From Rhodospirillales bacterium (lineage in GTDB: Bacteria; Pseudomonadota; Alphaproteobacteria; Acetobacterales; Acetobacteraceae), in assembly GCA_947447625.1 (NCBI GenBank), contig CANFKS010000001.1, positions 53,908 to 117,907 of the forward strand: a stretch of DNA of 64,000 bases. Direction: 5' to 3'. The translations under genes were made by a program, and so were the position numbers. The notes under the pieces are model-generated. The model saw only the letters and a program-made list of their open reading frames with translations, had not been told where the DNA came from and searched no databases. Shown here piece by piece: positions 1 through 10,095 of this stretch (positions are counted from its first letter, which is position 1; each line of letters starts with the position of its first letter).

Positions 1-2439
1 TTCGTCGGCCGCGTTGCGGAGTCTGCGGCCCTGACCGAGGGGCTCGGTGGCAGCGGCCTGCGCTCGGTCCAACTCGTCGGCCCCGCCGGTATGGGCAAGT
101 CCCGCCTGATCCACGAATTCCTGCAAAGCGCCTGCACCCGCGATTGCCACGTCATCGTCTGGGCCGGCGACCATCTGCGCCATTTCGCACCCTTCCAACC
201 CGTCACATCCTGGCTGCGCGCCTGGCTTGGCATCCGCGACGCCGACACGCGCGACGAAGCGCGCGGCAAACTCAGCGCGGGGCTCTTCGCCCTGGGCCGC
301 CTCGATGGCGCAGATATCAGCCTCCTCGAACGGCTGCTCGGCCTCGGCTGCGGGCCGGCGCCGCGCAACCACATCGATTTCGGTGGCACTATCGCGGCCG
401 TGATGCAGGCCCAGGCGCAAGGTCGCCAACTCGTACTGGTCTGCGAGGATGCGGACCGCTTCGACCCCGCCGTGCTCGATCTGCTCGAAAGCGCGCTGCC
501 CCAGTTGCTCGCCGACGGGCCGCTGCTGGTCAGCGCCAGCCGCATGCGCGTCCGCTTCGCCGGCATCCCGCCCGGCGCCACCCGGCTCATCGCGCTCGCC
601 CCGCTCAGCGACCACGAGGCCACCGCCATGCTCGCCGCCATGCAGAACGGCAGCGGCGCCGTGGCCGGAAAGGCCGCTGACATCCTCGACAAGGCGGGCG
701 GCAACCCGCTGTTCATCGAAGAAGTCGCCCCCATAATGGCCCAGGGTCTCGCCGAAGCCGAGAGCGGCCTGCCCGAAATCCCGGACCGCATCGACGAACT
801 CATCGCCGATCGCCTCAACCGCCTGCCGGGCGAACTGCGCAAACTGGTTCAGCTCTGCGCCGTGATCGGCCACGATGTGCCGCAGCGCGTGCTGGCCACG
901 CTCAGCGGGCTCGAACACACCGCACTGAGCGCGGCACTGGCCCGCCTCGCCGACGAACAACTGCTCTACGAGAGCCGGCAGTACCCTGACCCGCAATTCA
1001 CCTTCAAACATGCGCTCACCCGCGAGGTCGCATACCGCACGATGCTGGCCGCGCGCCGGCGCACCCAGCATCAACGCATCGTCGACATCCTCGCCGCCGG
1101 CGACCAGGCCGCCATTGCGCGCGATATCGACGAATTGTGCCACCACGCGCTGCGCGCCCAGCGCTGGGAACAGGCGGTGCAGTTCCTGCGCATCGCCGGG
1201 CGCGAGGCGATGGCCCGTGCGGCCTTCCAGGCCGCCCTCACCGCCCTGAAGAAAGCACGCGAAGCCAGCTCGAAACTTGGGGACGCCACCCGCCTGCGTC
1301 TCGATGTGCTGACAGAACTGCATCAACTGATCCGCATCTGCGGCAGCTACGCCGAACTCGGCCCGGTGCTGGATGAAGCGCAAATGCTGGCCGAACAGCT
1401 CGATGACCGCACCCGGTTGACCGAACTGCTCGCCACCCGGGTGCACATGTTCAACATCCTCGGCCGCCTCGACGAGGCCATCGCGCTCGGCGAGCGAACC
1501 CGCGTCGCAGCGCGCGCCCAGGACGACACCTACCTGCTGCTCAGCGCCTCCTTCTTTACTGGCCAGTCCTACTTCAACGCCGGCCAGCTGGCCGACGCGG
1601 AACGGGTGCTGAGCGAAATGCTTGACACCGTCGACCGCCTGGCCGCCGCCGGGGAAACCGGCATGGCACTCACCGTCCATCGCAATCTCGGCCACGGCAC
1701 CCGTGCGATGGCCCGCGCCATGCGCGGCGCCCATGCCGCCGCCCTGGACGACATCGAGGCCGCGCGCCACCATGCCATCCGTTCGCCGCGCCCCTATGAC
1801 CGCATCTTCATGGCCGCCGCCGAAGGCTATGTCGCCGCCGAGCGCCGCGAACCCGATGTCGCGGCCGACGCCTTTCAGGCCGCGATCGAACTCGGCGAGG
1901 CCTCCGGCATCAGCCAGCTCCGTCCTCCCGTGCTCGCCGGCCTGGGTCACATCATGCTCACCCGCAGCCAGACCGCCGCGGCCAGCGAAATGCTCTCTGC
2001 CGCCCATCGCCTGGCCTGCACCGAGCAGCGCTGGATGTTCCAGACCTTCGCCGCCACCGGCATGGCGCTGGCCGGCCTCGCGCTGCACGAACCCGACCTC
2101 GCCCTCAATTTCGCCGATGACGCCATCGCCCTGGCCGAACGCTATGGATTCCATGGCTTCCGTATCCCCTCGCTGCGGGTGCGTGGCATGGTCCTCGCGA
2201 TGACCGGTGGCCGGGCGGCCGAGGGCCATGGCCTGCTGCGCCGGGCGATCGAGACCGGCCAGGCCCTCGGCATGGACGGCGAAGTCGCCCGCTGCCATGC
2301 CGCCCTGGCGGCCGTCGGCGCCCCCGACGCCGCCCATCATCTTGATCTGGCCCGCAGCCTGCACGCAGCGATGGGCCTTGCCGGCCATTTTGCCCGCGTC
2401 GAAACCGCGATCGGCCTTGGCCACCTTCCGTATCTCTGA
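1..2439 (+). CDS. AAA/ATPase plus TPR-type regulatory protein (adenylate cyclase- or LuxR-associated ATPase style), 5' end truncated by window
   Basis: Open frame continues upstream of the ATG at 91 to base 1 (FVGRVAESAALTEGLGG..VQLVGPAGMGKSRLIHEF, Walker A), followed by helical repeat region; no recognisable C-terminal HTH. Confidence 0.75.
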   Translation, partial: FVGRVAESAALTEGLGGSGLRSVQLVGPAGMGKSRLIHEFLQSACTRDCHVIVWAGDHLRHFAPFQPVTSWLRAWLGIRDADTRDEARGKLSAGLFALGRLDGADISLLERLLGLGCGPAPRNHIDFGGTIAAVMQAQAQGRQLVLVCEDADRFDPAVLDLLESALPQLLADGPLLVSASRMRVRFAGIPPGATRLIALAPLSDHEATAMLAAMQNGSGAVAGKAADILDKAGGNPLFIEEVAPIMAQGLAEAESGLPEIPDRIDELIADRLNRLPGELRKLVQLCAVIGHDVPQRVLATLSGLEHTALSAALARLADEQLLYESRQYPDPQFTFKHALTREVAYRTMLAARRRTQHQRIVDILAAGDQAAIARDIDELCHHALRAQRWEQAVQFLRIAGREAMARAAFQAALTALKKAREASSKLGDATRLRLDVLTELHQLIRICGSYAELGPVLDEAQMLAEQLDDRTRLTELLATRVHMFNILGRLDEAIALGERTRVAARAQDDTYLLLSASFFTGQSYFNAGQLADAERVLSEMLDTVDRLAAAGETGMALTVHRNLGHGTRAMARAMRGAHAAALDDIEAARHHAIRSPRPYDRIFMAAAEGYVAAERREPDVAADAFQAAIELGEASGISQLRPPVLAGLGHIMLTRSQTAAASEMLSAAHRLACTEQRWMFQTFAATGMALAGLALHEPDLALNFADDAIALAERYGFHGFRIPSLRVRGMVLAMTGGRAAEGHGLLRRAIETGQALGMDGEVARCHAALAAVGAPDAAHHLDLARSLHAAMGLAGHFARVETAIGLGHLPYL

Positions 2440-2505
2440 CCCCCGGTTCCCCCCTCGGCCGATCATGCGTTAGTCTGCACCAAAACGTCCCCGGGAGGCA
2501 CTGAC

Positions 2506-3396
2506 ATGCCCATCACGATCCAGCCGATCGAGCCCGATCGCCCCATCGAGTTTGGGGCCGAAGTCCTCGGTGCTGACCTCAGCCGACCGCAAACCCAAGC
2601 CGAGGTGGCCGCCATCGAGGCCGGCATGGATCGTTTTGCCGTCCTCGTCTTCCGCGACCAGCGCATCGACGATGACCAGCAGATGGCGTTCAGCCGCAAT
2701 TTCGGCCCGTTGGAAACCGCCAGCGGCGACATCATGCAAGGCGCGGCCCGCCGCCTCGGCAACGAAGTCAACGACATATCCAACCTCGACCGCGACGGCC
2801 GTCTCCGCGCGCGCGATGACCGCGCCCGCCTGTTTGGCCTCGGCAACATGCTGTGGCACTCCGACAGCTCCTTCAAGGCGACGCCGTCGAAATACTCGCT
2901 GCTCTCGGCACGCATCATCCCCGATCACGGCGGCAACACCGAGTTCGCTGACATGCGCGCCGCCTGGGACACGCTCGACCCTGCCCTGCAGACCCAGGCG
3001 CGCGACCTCGTCTGCGAACACAGCCAGCTTTACTCGCGCGGCTCCCTCGGCTTTTCCGATTTCACGGCCGAGGAACAGGCGCGCTTCGCCCCTGTGCCGC
3101 AACGCCTGGTCCGCCGCCATGCCGTCACCGGCCGGCTCTCGCTCTTCCTCGCCTCCCACGCCGGCGCCATCCAGGGCTGGCCAATGCCCGAGGCCCGCAT
3201 GCTGCTGCGCGACCTGACCGAAATCGCCACCGAGCGCCGCTTCGTCCATGTTCATCACTGGCGACAATGGGATGCCGTGATGTGGGACAACCGCGTCACC
3301 ATGCACCGCGCCCGCCGCTACCCGTCCGACCAGGTGCGGGATATGCACCGCACAACCATCGCCGACACTGGTCCCACGCTCGAACAACCCGTCTGA
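2506..3396 (+). CDS. TauD/TfdA family alpha-ketoglutarate-dependent dioxygenase
   Basis: LWHSDSSFK (HxD) and distal H/R region (MWDNRVTMHRARRYP). Confidence 0.9.
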   Translation: MPITIQPIEPDRPIEFGAEVLGADLSRPQTQAEVAAIEAGMDRFAVLVFRDQRIDDDQQMAFSRNFGPLETASGDIMQGAARRLGNEVNDISNLDRDGRLRARDDRARLFGLGNMLWHSDSSFKATPSKYSLLSARIIPDHGGNTEFADMRAAWDTLDPALQTQARDLVCEHSQLYSRGSLGFSDFTAEEQARFAPVPQRLVRRHAVTGRLSLFLASHAGAIQGWPMPEARMLLRDLTEIATERRFVHVHHWRQWDAVMWDNRVTMHRARRYPSDQVRDMHRTTIADTGPTLEQPV

Positions 3397-3409
3397 GGAC
3401 ACCCGCCGC

Positions 3410-4468
3410 ATGACCGCCAATCCACGCTGGACCCGCCGCCCCCAAGGCTCGACCTGGGGCGATTGGGGGCCCGACGACCAACTCGGCCGCCTTAACCTCC
3501 TCACCCCCGAAAAAGTCCTGCAAGGCATCGCCGAGGTCAAAACCGGCAAGAATTTCTGCCTCTCCCTCCCCCTCGACTATCCGGGCGGGCAGATCATCAA
3601 CCCCCGCCGCCCCCCGCCCGAACTCCGCCCCACGATGCGCGAGGGCAAGCCCAACATGAACGTCCCGCTGCGCTGCTTCGACCCGCTGGCACTCGATGTC
3701 ATCTGCGACGACCAGGTGCTTCTCACCCTGCAATACTCCACGCAGTGGGACTCGCTCGCCCATGTCGGCCAGATGTTCGACGTCGACGGCGACGGCAAAC
3801 CGGAGGACGTCTACTACAACGGCTATCGCGCCGGGGTGGACATCATCGGCCCCGTCGTGTGGGACGAAAAAGGCCGCGACACGCCCACCGCGTCGGGCAA
3901 ACACGTCGGCGCCACCTATCTTGGGGTGGAGAACATGGCCGCCTCCTGTGTCCAGGGCCGCGCCGTGATGGTCGACCTCGAGGCCCATTTTGGCCGCAGC
4001 GGCAAAGTTGTGGGCTACGAGGACTGGATGTCCGTGCTCGAAAAGGACCACGTCGTCGTCGAACCTGGTGACATGGTCTGCATCCGCACCGGCTTTGCCC
4101 AGCTCCTGCTCGACATGAAAAAACAGCCCGACCGCGATGTGCTGTTCAACACCACCTCGGCGCTGGATGGCCGGGACGATCGCCTGCTGCAATGGATCAC
4201 CGACAGCGGCGCCGTCGCCATGCTGGCCGACAACTACGCTGTCGAAGCCCAGCCGGCCCGCCCCGGCACCGGAGATCCCTGCGCCAGCCTGCCGCTGCAC
4301 GCCCATTGCCTGTTCAAGCTCGGCTGCTATCTCGGCGAGATGTGGTACCACAGCGAACTTGCGGACTGGCTGCGCGCCCATGGCCGCAACCGCTTCCTGC
4401 TCACCGCGCCCCCGCTGCGCCTCCCCGGCGCCGTCGGCTCCCCGGCGACCCCGGTGGCGACTGTGTAA
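3410..4468 (+). CDS. Cyclase family protein (kynurenine formamidase-like)
   Basis: WGDWGPDDQLGRLNLLTPEKV; 13 bp downstream of the TauD gene. Confidence 0.8.
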   Translation: MTANPRWTRRPQGSTWGDWGPDDQLGRLNLLTPEKVLQGIAEVKTGKNFCLSLPLDYPGGQIINPRRPPPELRPTMREGKPNMNVPLRCFDPLALDVICDDQVLLTLQYSTQWDSLAHVGQMFDVDGDGKPEDVYYNGYRAGVDIIGPVVWDEKGRDTPTASGKHVGATYLGVENMAASCVQGRAVMVDLEAHFGRSGKVVGYEDWMSVLEKDHVVVEPGDMVCIRTGFAQLLLDMKKQPDRDVLFNTTSALDGRDDRLLQWITDSGAVAMLADNYAVEAQPARPGTGDPCASLPLHAHCLFKLGCYLGEMWYHSELADWLRAHGRNRFLLTAPPLRLPGAVGSPATPVATV

Positions 4469-4471
4469 CCC

Positions 4472-4702
4472 TCAGACCTTCTTCAGAAACTCCGTCTTCA
4501 ACACGAGACCCTTGATCTTCTCGGCGTTGCACTCGATCAAGCCTTCCTCGCCCGTGATGCGGATGTTCTTGATCAGAGTGCCACGTTTAAGGGTCGCGGA
4601 GGTGCCTTTCACCTTGAGGTCCTTGATCACCTGCACCGAATCGCCATCCTGCAGCGGCGTGCCGTTGCAATCGCGAACCACACTATCGTCCGACATGCTC
4701 AA
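4472..4702 (-). CDS. PhnA/YjdM-like C-terminal domain protein
   Basis: VVRDCNGTPLQDGDSVQVIKDLKVKGTSATLKRGTLIKNIRIT. Confidence 0.85.
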   Translation of the reverse strand: MSMSDDSVVRDCNGTPLQDGDSVQVIKDLKVKGTSATLKRGTLIKNIRITGEEGLIECNAEKIKGLVLKTEFLKKV

Positions 4703-4834
4703 ATCTCCTTCAGGGGCGGCGCAAGCCCGCGCAATGCCACGCTGCTACTGCACAAGCCTACCGCGCGTCAAAATCACCTTCCCATCTGCCCTCGCCCGCC
4801 GCACACTCGCCGCATCGATGCAGGAGCCGCGCCC

Positions 4835-6400
4835 ATGACCACCATCCAGATCGGCGAAGAAGCCATCGCCCGCTTCGCCCAGGCCGCCATGCCGACCTCA
4901 GCACCCGCCACCACGCGGGATCGCGGCCTCGGCCCCTTCAAGCGCCTCGTGCTCCGCGGCGCCACCGTGCTCGACGGCACCGGCGCCCCCGCCTGGGGCC
5001 CGGTTGACATCGTTGTCCAAGGTGGCCGCATCACCGAGATCCAGCGCGTCGGCACTCCCGGCGTCAAAATCAAGCCCGCCGGCCGTCCCGCCCCCGGCGA
5101 CCATGAGATCGACTGCGAAGGCAAATACGTCACCCCCGGTTTCATCGACTGCCACGGCCATGTCGGTGTCGCCTACCACAGCAGCGTGGGCCCGCAGCCA
5201 CCGGCCGACTACGTCTACAAGCTCTGGCTCGCCCACGGCGTCACCACCATCCGCGAAGCCGGTTGCCTCAACGGCCTCGCCTGGACCCTCGACCAGAAGC
5301 AGCGCGCCGCCCGCAACGAGATCGCCGCGCCCAACATGGTGATCCACTCATACTTTCCTGCCGTCCCCGACATGATGAAAACAATTTTTACGCCCAGCCA
5401 GGCGCGGGACTGGGTGCGCGCCATCAAGGACAAGGGCGCCGACGGCATCAAGTTCTTCGGCGCGGCGCCCAACATCATGGAAGCCGCTCTCGACGAAGCG
5501 AAAACCCAGGGCCTGCGCACCTGCTGCCACCACGCCCAACTCGCCGTGAGCCGCATGAACGCCCTCACCACGGCCAAATGGGGCCTGACCAGCGCCGAGC
5601 ACTATTACGGGCTGCCCGAAGCCCTTTTCGAAAAAACCACCATCCAGAACTTCCCGGATAACTACAACTACGGCGACGAATATCTCCGCTTCTCCGTCTC
5701 CGGCCAGATGTTCCAGCAGGCCGCCCAACCCGGCAGCCAGAAATGGAACGACACGCTCGACGCCTTCCTTGAAACCGGCTTCACCTTCGTGCCCACCTTC
5801 AACATCTACGAAGCCAACCGCGACGTCATGCGCGCCCGCCGCGCCGATTGGCACGAGCGCTACACCCACGACACCGTCTGGAAATTCTACCAACCCGCCC
5901 GCGGCGCCCATGGCTCCTACTGGACCAACTGGACCACCCAGAACGAACTCGACTGGAAACAGCACTACCGCCTGTGGATGACCTTCATCAACGACTACAA
6001 AAACCGCGGCGGCCGCGTCTGCGCCGGCTCCGATTCAGGCTTTATCTTCCAACTCTACGGCTTCGGCCTGATGCGCGAATTCGAACTTCTCCAGGAAGCG
6101 GGGTTCCACCCCCTCGAAGTGCTCCGCGCCGCGACCTCTCACGCTGCCGACCTGCTCGGCATCGGCGATGAAACCGGCACGCTCGAAGTCGGCAAACGCG
6201 CCGACATTCTGATCCATGACCAGAACCCGCTCGCCGATTTCAAACTCCTCTACGGCACCGGCGCCATGCGCATGAACGAGACCACCGGCGCCGTCGATTG
6301 GACGCACTGCTTGTCCACGACCATCAAGGACGGGCTGGTGTTCGATACGCGGCAACTTCTCGATGACGTCGAGAAAATGGCGCAAGATTCGAAGCAGTAA
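4835..6400 (+). CDS. Amidohydrolase family protein
   Basis: VTPGFIDCHGHVG, distal CAGSDSG, RADILIHDQNPLADF. Confidence 0.9.
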   Translation: MTTIQIGEEAIARFAQAAMPTSAPATTRDRGLGPFKRLVLRGATVLDGTGAPAWGPVDIVVQGGRITEIQRVGTPGVKIKPAGRPAPGDHEIDCEGKYVTPGFIDCHGHVGVAYHSSVGPQPPADYVYKLWLAHGVTTIREAGCLNGLAWTLDQKQRAARNEIAAPNMVIHSYFPAVPDMMKTIFTPSQARDWVRAIKDKGADGIKFFGAAPNIMEAALDEAKTQGLRTCCHHAQLAVSRMNALTTAKWGLTSAEHYYGLPEALFEKTTIQNFPDNYNYGDEYLRFSVSGQMFQQAAQPGSQKWNDTLDAFLETGFTFVPTFNIYEANRDVMRARRADWHERYTHDTVWKFYQPARGAHGSYWTNWTTQNELDWKQHYRLWMTFINDYKNRGGRVCAGSDSGFIFQLYGFGLMREFELLQEAGFHPLEVLRAATSHAADLLGIGDETGTLEVGKRADILIHDQNPLADFKLLYGTGAMRMNETTGAVDWTHCLSTTIKDGLVFDTRQLLDDVEKMAQDSKQ

Positions 6401-6404
6401 GCAT

Positions 6405-6521
6405 GTTCTTTTTTGGAAAAAAGAACCAAAAAACTTCTGTCCGTTTGGCACCGAGTGGGGGAAAATGCTCAATCGAAATAGGTGAACATCTTTTTGCTTC
6501 TTTTCCTGCAAAAAAAGAAGC
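6405..6521. repeat. Intergenic element bounded by two A/T-tract hairpins (GTTCTTTTTT-GG-AAAAAAGAAC and GCTTCTTTT..AAAAGAAGC)
   Basis: Inverted repeats at 6405-6414/6417-6426 and 6496-6504/6513-6521. Confidence 0.7.
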
Positions 6522-6530
6522 CCTTCCCTC

Positions 6531-7511
6531 ATGACTGACTTCATCCTGCTAACCGGCTTCCTCGGCAGCGGCAAAACCACCCTCCTCGTCGATTTCCTTC
6601 GCCACCCCGAGGCCGCCGACACCGCCGTCATCGTCAACGAAGCCGGCGAAATCGACATCGACGGCGCCGTCATCGCCGCCGATGCCGGCGACCTCCCCAT
6701 GGCCATGCTCGCCAACGGCTGCGTCTGCTGCTCCATCGCCAATGACCTGCTCTACACCATCGAAGCCCTTATCGCCGCCCGCGCCGCGCAAAACCTCCCC
6801 CCTTTCCGCCGCATCGTGCTGGAAACCAGCGGCCTCGCCCAACCCGGCCCCATCATCCGCTCCCTCGGCGAACTCGGCCCCCTCGGCATGCGCGTCCACG
6901 TTATCGCCACATGCGATGCAGCCGCCCCGGTCTTTGAGCAGGATGGCTTCGAAACCGCCGCCGCCCAACTCACCGCCGCCGGCACCATCGTTCTCACCAA
7001 ACTCGACCGCGCCGACCCACGCGCCATCGCCCATCTCGACGCCAGCCTCGCCGGCATCAACCCGCTCGCCACCCACCTCATCGAACCTGACTCAGCACGG
7101 CGCGCCCTTCTCGCCTTCACCACGGATGCCCCTGCCAGAACCATCCCCACCCTGATCGAAGGACACCCCCGCATCACTGTGCTTACTGCCCGCATCGACG
7201 GGGCACCCATCGACGCCATCCTTGAATGGCTCGAAAATCTCTCGGGCCTGGCCGGCGAACGCCTCCTGCGCCTTAAAGGCGTCCTCGCGCCCTCAGACAT
7301 GCCGGAACGGCTGCTCTTTCAGGCGGTCGGCAGCACCTTTGACGCTCCGCGCCGCTTCACCGGCACAGCAGCCAATGGCCTCGTCCTCATCGCACGTGAT
7401 CTCCGGGCCGACGACATCGCCGCCCTGCAGCCCAGTTTTCCCCTCGTCCTCACCAGCCAACCCGCTGGCCCCTTTACGCCCCCGACCAAACCAACCCTCC
7501 GCGCCCTCTAG
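6531..7511 (+). CDS. CobW/G3E family GTP-binding protein (metallochaperone-type)
   Basis: GFLGSGKTTLL Walker A, GCVCCSI CxCC metal motif, TKLDRAD. Confidence 0.92.
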   Translation: MTDFILLTGFLGSGKTTLLVDFLRHPEAADTAVIVNEAGEIDIDGAVIAADAGDLPMAMLANGCVCCSIANDLLYTIEALIAARAAQNLPPFRRIVLETSGLAQPGPIIRSLGELGPLGMRVHVIATCDAAAPVFEQDGFETAAAQLTAAGTIVLTKLDRADPRAIAHLDASLAGINPLATHLIEPDSARRALLAFTTDAPARTIPTLIEGHPRITVLTARIDGAPIDAILEWLENLSGLAGERLLRLKGVLAPSDMPERLLFQAVGSTFDAPRRFTGTAANGLVLIARDLRADDIAALQPSFPLVLTSQPAGPFTPPTKPTLRAL

Positions 7512-7550
7512 ATCGGGATGCCTTCGCCCCTCAGAAGGCATCCCGATCTA
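7509..7550. repeat. Perfect palindrome (module 1) between convergent genes; bidirectional terminator-like
   Basis: TAGATCGGGATGCCTTC / GCCCCTCA / GAAGGCATCCCGATCTA, 17-bp perfect arms; contains TAG stops of both flanking genes. Confidence 0.95.
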
Positions 7551-10037
7551 GGCCCCTTCCGGCACCACAGGCAGCATCACGGTGAACACCGCCCCGCCAT
7601 CACGGTTTTCTGCCCGGATCTGCCCGCCCATGTCGCGCACGATCCGGTAGGAGATCGACAAGCCGAGCCCCGTCCCGCTCCCCAGCGGCTTGGTGGTGAA
7701 AAACGGTTCAAACAGCCGCCCCATCGCGTCCGCCGCAATACCCCCCGCCTGGTCCGCCACCGCGATCTCGACCGCACCCTCCGTGCTCGTCACCAACACA
7801 GTGACTTCGCGCTGCGGTCCATCCCGCCCATCGGCCGGCCCATAGGCATCCACGGCATTGGAGACCAGGTTCATGATCACCTGCTCGAACGGCGCCTCAT
7901 GCCCCAGCACCCACACCGGTTCCTCAGGATAGCGCAACCGGATCCGCACCTGCCCCGCCTGCACCCGCCGTTCAATGATCGCCAATGCATCATCGATCGC
8001 ATTCAGCGGATCGAACGGCGCCGCCGGCGCGGTATCGCTGCGGCTGAACGCCCGGATGCGCCGGATCACCGCGTCCGCCCGTTCGACCAGCCCGGCAATC
8101 TTCGCCACCCGCGCAAGGACTTTCTCGCGCCCCGGTGTCGCCTCGGGGATTTCAAGAGACAACGTCTCGGCATGCAACTCGATCGCGGCCAGCGGTTGGT
8201 GCAATTCATGTGCGATACCGGCCGCCATCTCCCCCAAGAAGGTGAGCTTCGACGACTCCTGCAACTGATCCCGCATCCGCGATTCCACCGTCACATCGAC
8301 GACAACCCCAGCGATAATCGCTACCGAACTCTCCCATCGTACCAAGAATCCCGAGTCCCTTACGCGCACCTCGTTCCCGCTGCGCGTTGTCACCGTGTAT
8401 TCGAACACAGCCTGCCCCTCGGTCAGCACCTGCTGCGTGAAGGTTCGGCTGTCTTCGCGAAACGACGGCGATGCCACCGAGGCCAGGAACCCCGGCCCTG
8501 CCAACTCCTCCATCGTATAGCCCGTGATCCTGGACGCACTTTCCGTGAAGAATTTCTCTACCAGTTCAGCACCGCCGTCCGGTAGCAACCGAAGCCGCAA
8601 CTCGTAGAGCGCCACCGGCGAATTTGTCGTCAGGCTCTCAAGCCGCCGCCGCGACTCGCCGAGCGCCGTCATATCCCGGAAGACCGCGACAAAGCGCCCC
8701 TGCCCAGATTGCCCCGGAAACCCCAACACCGGAGTGGACACGACCGATACCCAGATCATGGCGCCATCCGCCCGGAACATCCGATACTGAATCGGCTCCA
8801 GATGCAGGTCGTTGCGCAGCAACCGCTCCATGCGTTCGTTGCGGATGGGCAGATCCTCCGTGTGATACCGCAGCAACGACGGGTCGGCCAGCAGCGTCTC
8901 CGCCTCAATCCCCAGCATCGTCACACAGGACGGCGAGACATAGGTGAACCGCTGCCGGCCGACCGCATCGAATTCCCACATGATCACCACATCGCGCAGG
9001 CTCTCAGCAAGTTCCGTCATACGCAGCAGCCCGCGCTCCGCCTCCGCCCGCCCAACCTTCTCCGCCCGCTTGTGCCGCCAGATCACGCCCAGCCCCAGAG
9101 CCAAGGCATACACGAGAAAAATGCGCCCCCATAGCGGCAGCACATTGCCTGCCAGCATCCTCTGCGCCATCGACGCACGCTGTCCGACCGTCGCCTCGTC
9201 GATCGACATCGCGACCACCAGCCCAAGTTCGTGAACCTTGCGCAACGCCACCAAATGCTGCGCGCCCGCGCCGTCCACCACCCGGGCATCCACCCGCCCC
9301 GTCGCCGCCACTTCCGCGAAAAGCGCCGCCGGCGGCATCGGCATCTCCGGGGCGGAACTGCCAAGCAACACCCCGTCAGCCCGGAACAAGGCTGAATTCC
9401 CGACCCGGCCACCCTCGATCCGCGGTTGCATATCCACCAGCGACGCCGGATTCATGCCGAGCACCGTTACCGCGACCAACCGCCCTCCGCCGTCCCGCAG
9501 CGCTCGCGCATAGTGCACCACCGGCGTCTTTATGTTCCGCCCGATCTCCACATCCGAGATGAAACTGGCCAGCCCGCCCTGCACCATCATCGAAAAATAT
9601 TGCCGGTCCGCCAACGACATGCCAACACGCACGCGCTCGTCCGAGTGCCATGACATCCGGCCCGAGGCATCGAGGGCAAATACCGCTCGCGCCTGCGTCA
9701 AAGGCCGTGCCAGATCGGTCTTCACCTCAGCTACCGCCGCAAGATAGGCCGGCCCCTCATTGTCGCTCCACTCGACCCGCCCTGTGGCGATCACCCGCAC
9801 CAGGCCATGCAACGCGTCGAACACCAGGAACCGTCGCTCCATCAAATCGGCGCGCAAATCCGCCTCGGCACCCACCGCACTGGCCGCTTCGCTCTGCGCT
9901 GCGGAAAGCGTTGCCTTGCTCGTGAGCAACCCATATGTCCACAGGCCGAGCGCCACGAGCAGCGGCACCAAGAGCACAATCACAGCTTGTTTGAGAGACG
10001 GCGACGGGCGCAGCATAAGTGCCGCCCTGGTCATCAT
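7548..10037 (-). CDS. Hybrid-input sensor histidine kinase: TM, Cache-like extracytoplasmic domain, PAS domains, HisKA, HATPase_c
   Basis: LGEMAAGIAHELHQPLAAIELH (H-box), NLVSNAVDA (N-box), GTGLGLSISYRIV (G-box); start chosen at MMTRAAL. Confidence 0.88.
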   Translation of the reverse strand: MMTRAALMLRPSPSLKQAVIVLLVPLLVALGLWTYGLLTSKATLSAAQSEAASAVGAEADLRADLMERRFLVFDALHGLVRVIATGRVEWSDNEGPAYLAAVAEVKTDLARPLTQARAVFALDASGRMSWHSDERVRVGMSLADRQYFSMMVQGGLASFISDVEIGRNIKTPVVHYARALRDGGGRLVAVTVLGMNPASLVDMQPRIEGGRVGNSALFRADGVLLGSSAPEMPMPPAALFAEVAATGRVDARVVDGAGAQHLVALRKVHELGLVVAMSIDEATVGQRASMAQRMLAGNVLPLWGRIFLVYALALGLGVIWRHKRAEKVGRAEAERGLLRMTELAESLRDVVIMWEFDAVGRQRFTYVSPSCVTMLGIEAETLLADPSLLRYHTEDLPIRNERMERLLRNDLHLEPIQYRMFRADGAMIWVSVVSTPVLGFPGQSGQGRFVAVFRDMTALGESRRRLESLTTNSPVALYELRLRLLPDGGAELVEKFFTESASRITGYTMEELAGPGFLASVASPSFREDSRTFTQQVLTEGQAVFEYTVTTRSGNEVRVRDSGFLVRWESSVAIIAGVVVDVTVESRMRDQLQESSKLTFLGEMAAGIAHELHQPLAAIELHAETLSLEIPEATPGREKVLARVAKIAGLVERADAVIRRIRAFSRSDTAPAAPFDPLNAIDDALAIIERRVQAGQVRIRLRYPEEPVWVLGHEAPFEQVIMNLVSNAVDAYGPADGRDGPQREVTVLVTSTEGAVEIAVADQAGGIAADAMGRLFEPFFTTKPLGSGTGLGLSISYRIVRDMGGQIRAENRDGGAVFTVMLPVVPEGA

Positions 10038-10095
10038 GTCCGCCGGGACGGTGCATACTGCTTTGATCGAGGCCGCGAACTGCGCACGCCAGTCT

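Noticed and set aside
2470-3549. 359-aa minus-strand ORF opposite the TauD gene
   Set aside because: Shadow ORF; the + strand frame encodes recognisable TauD motifs.
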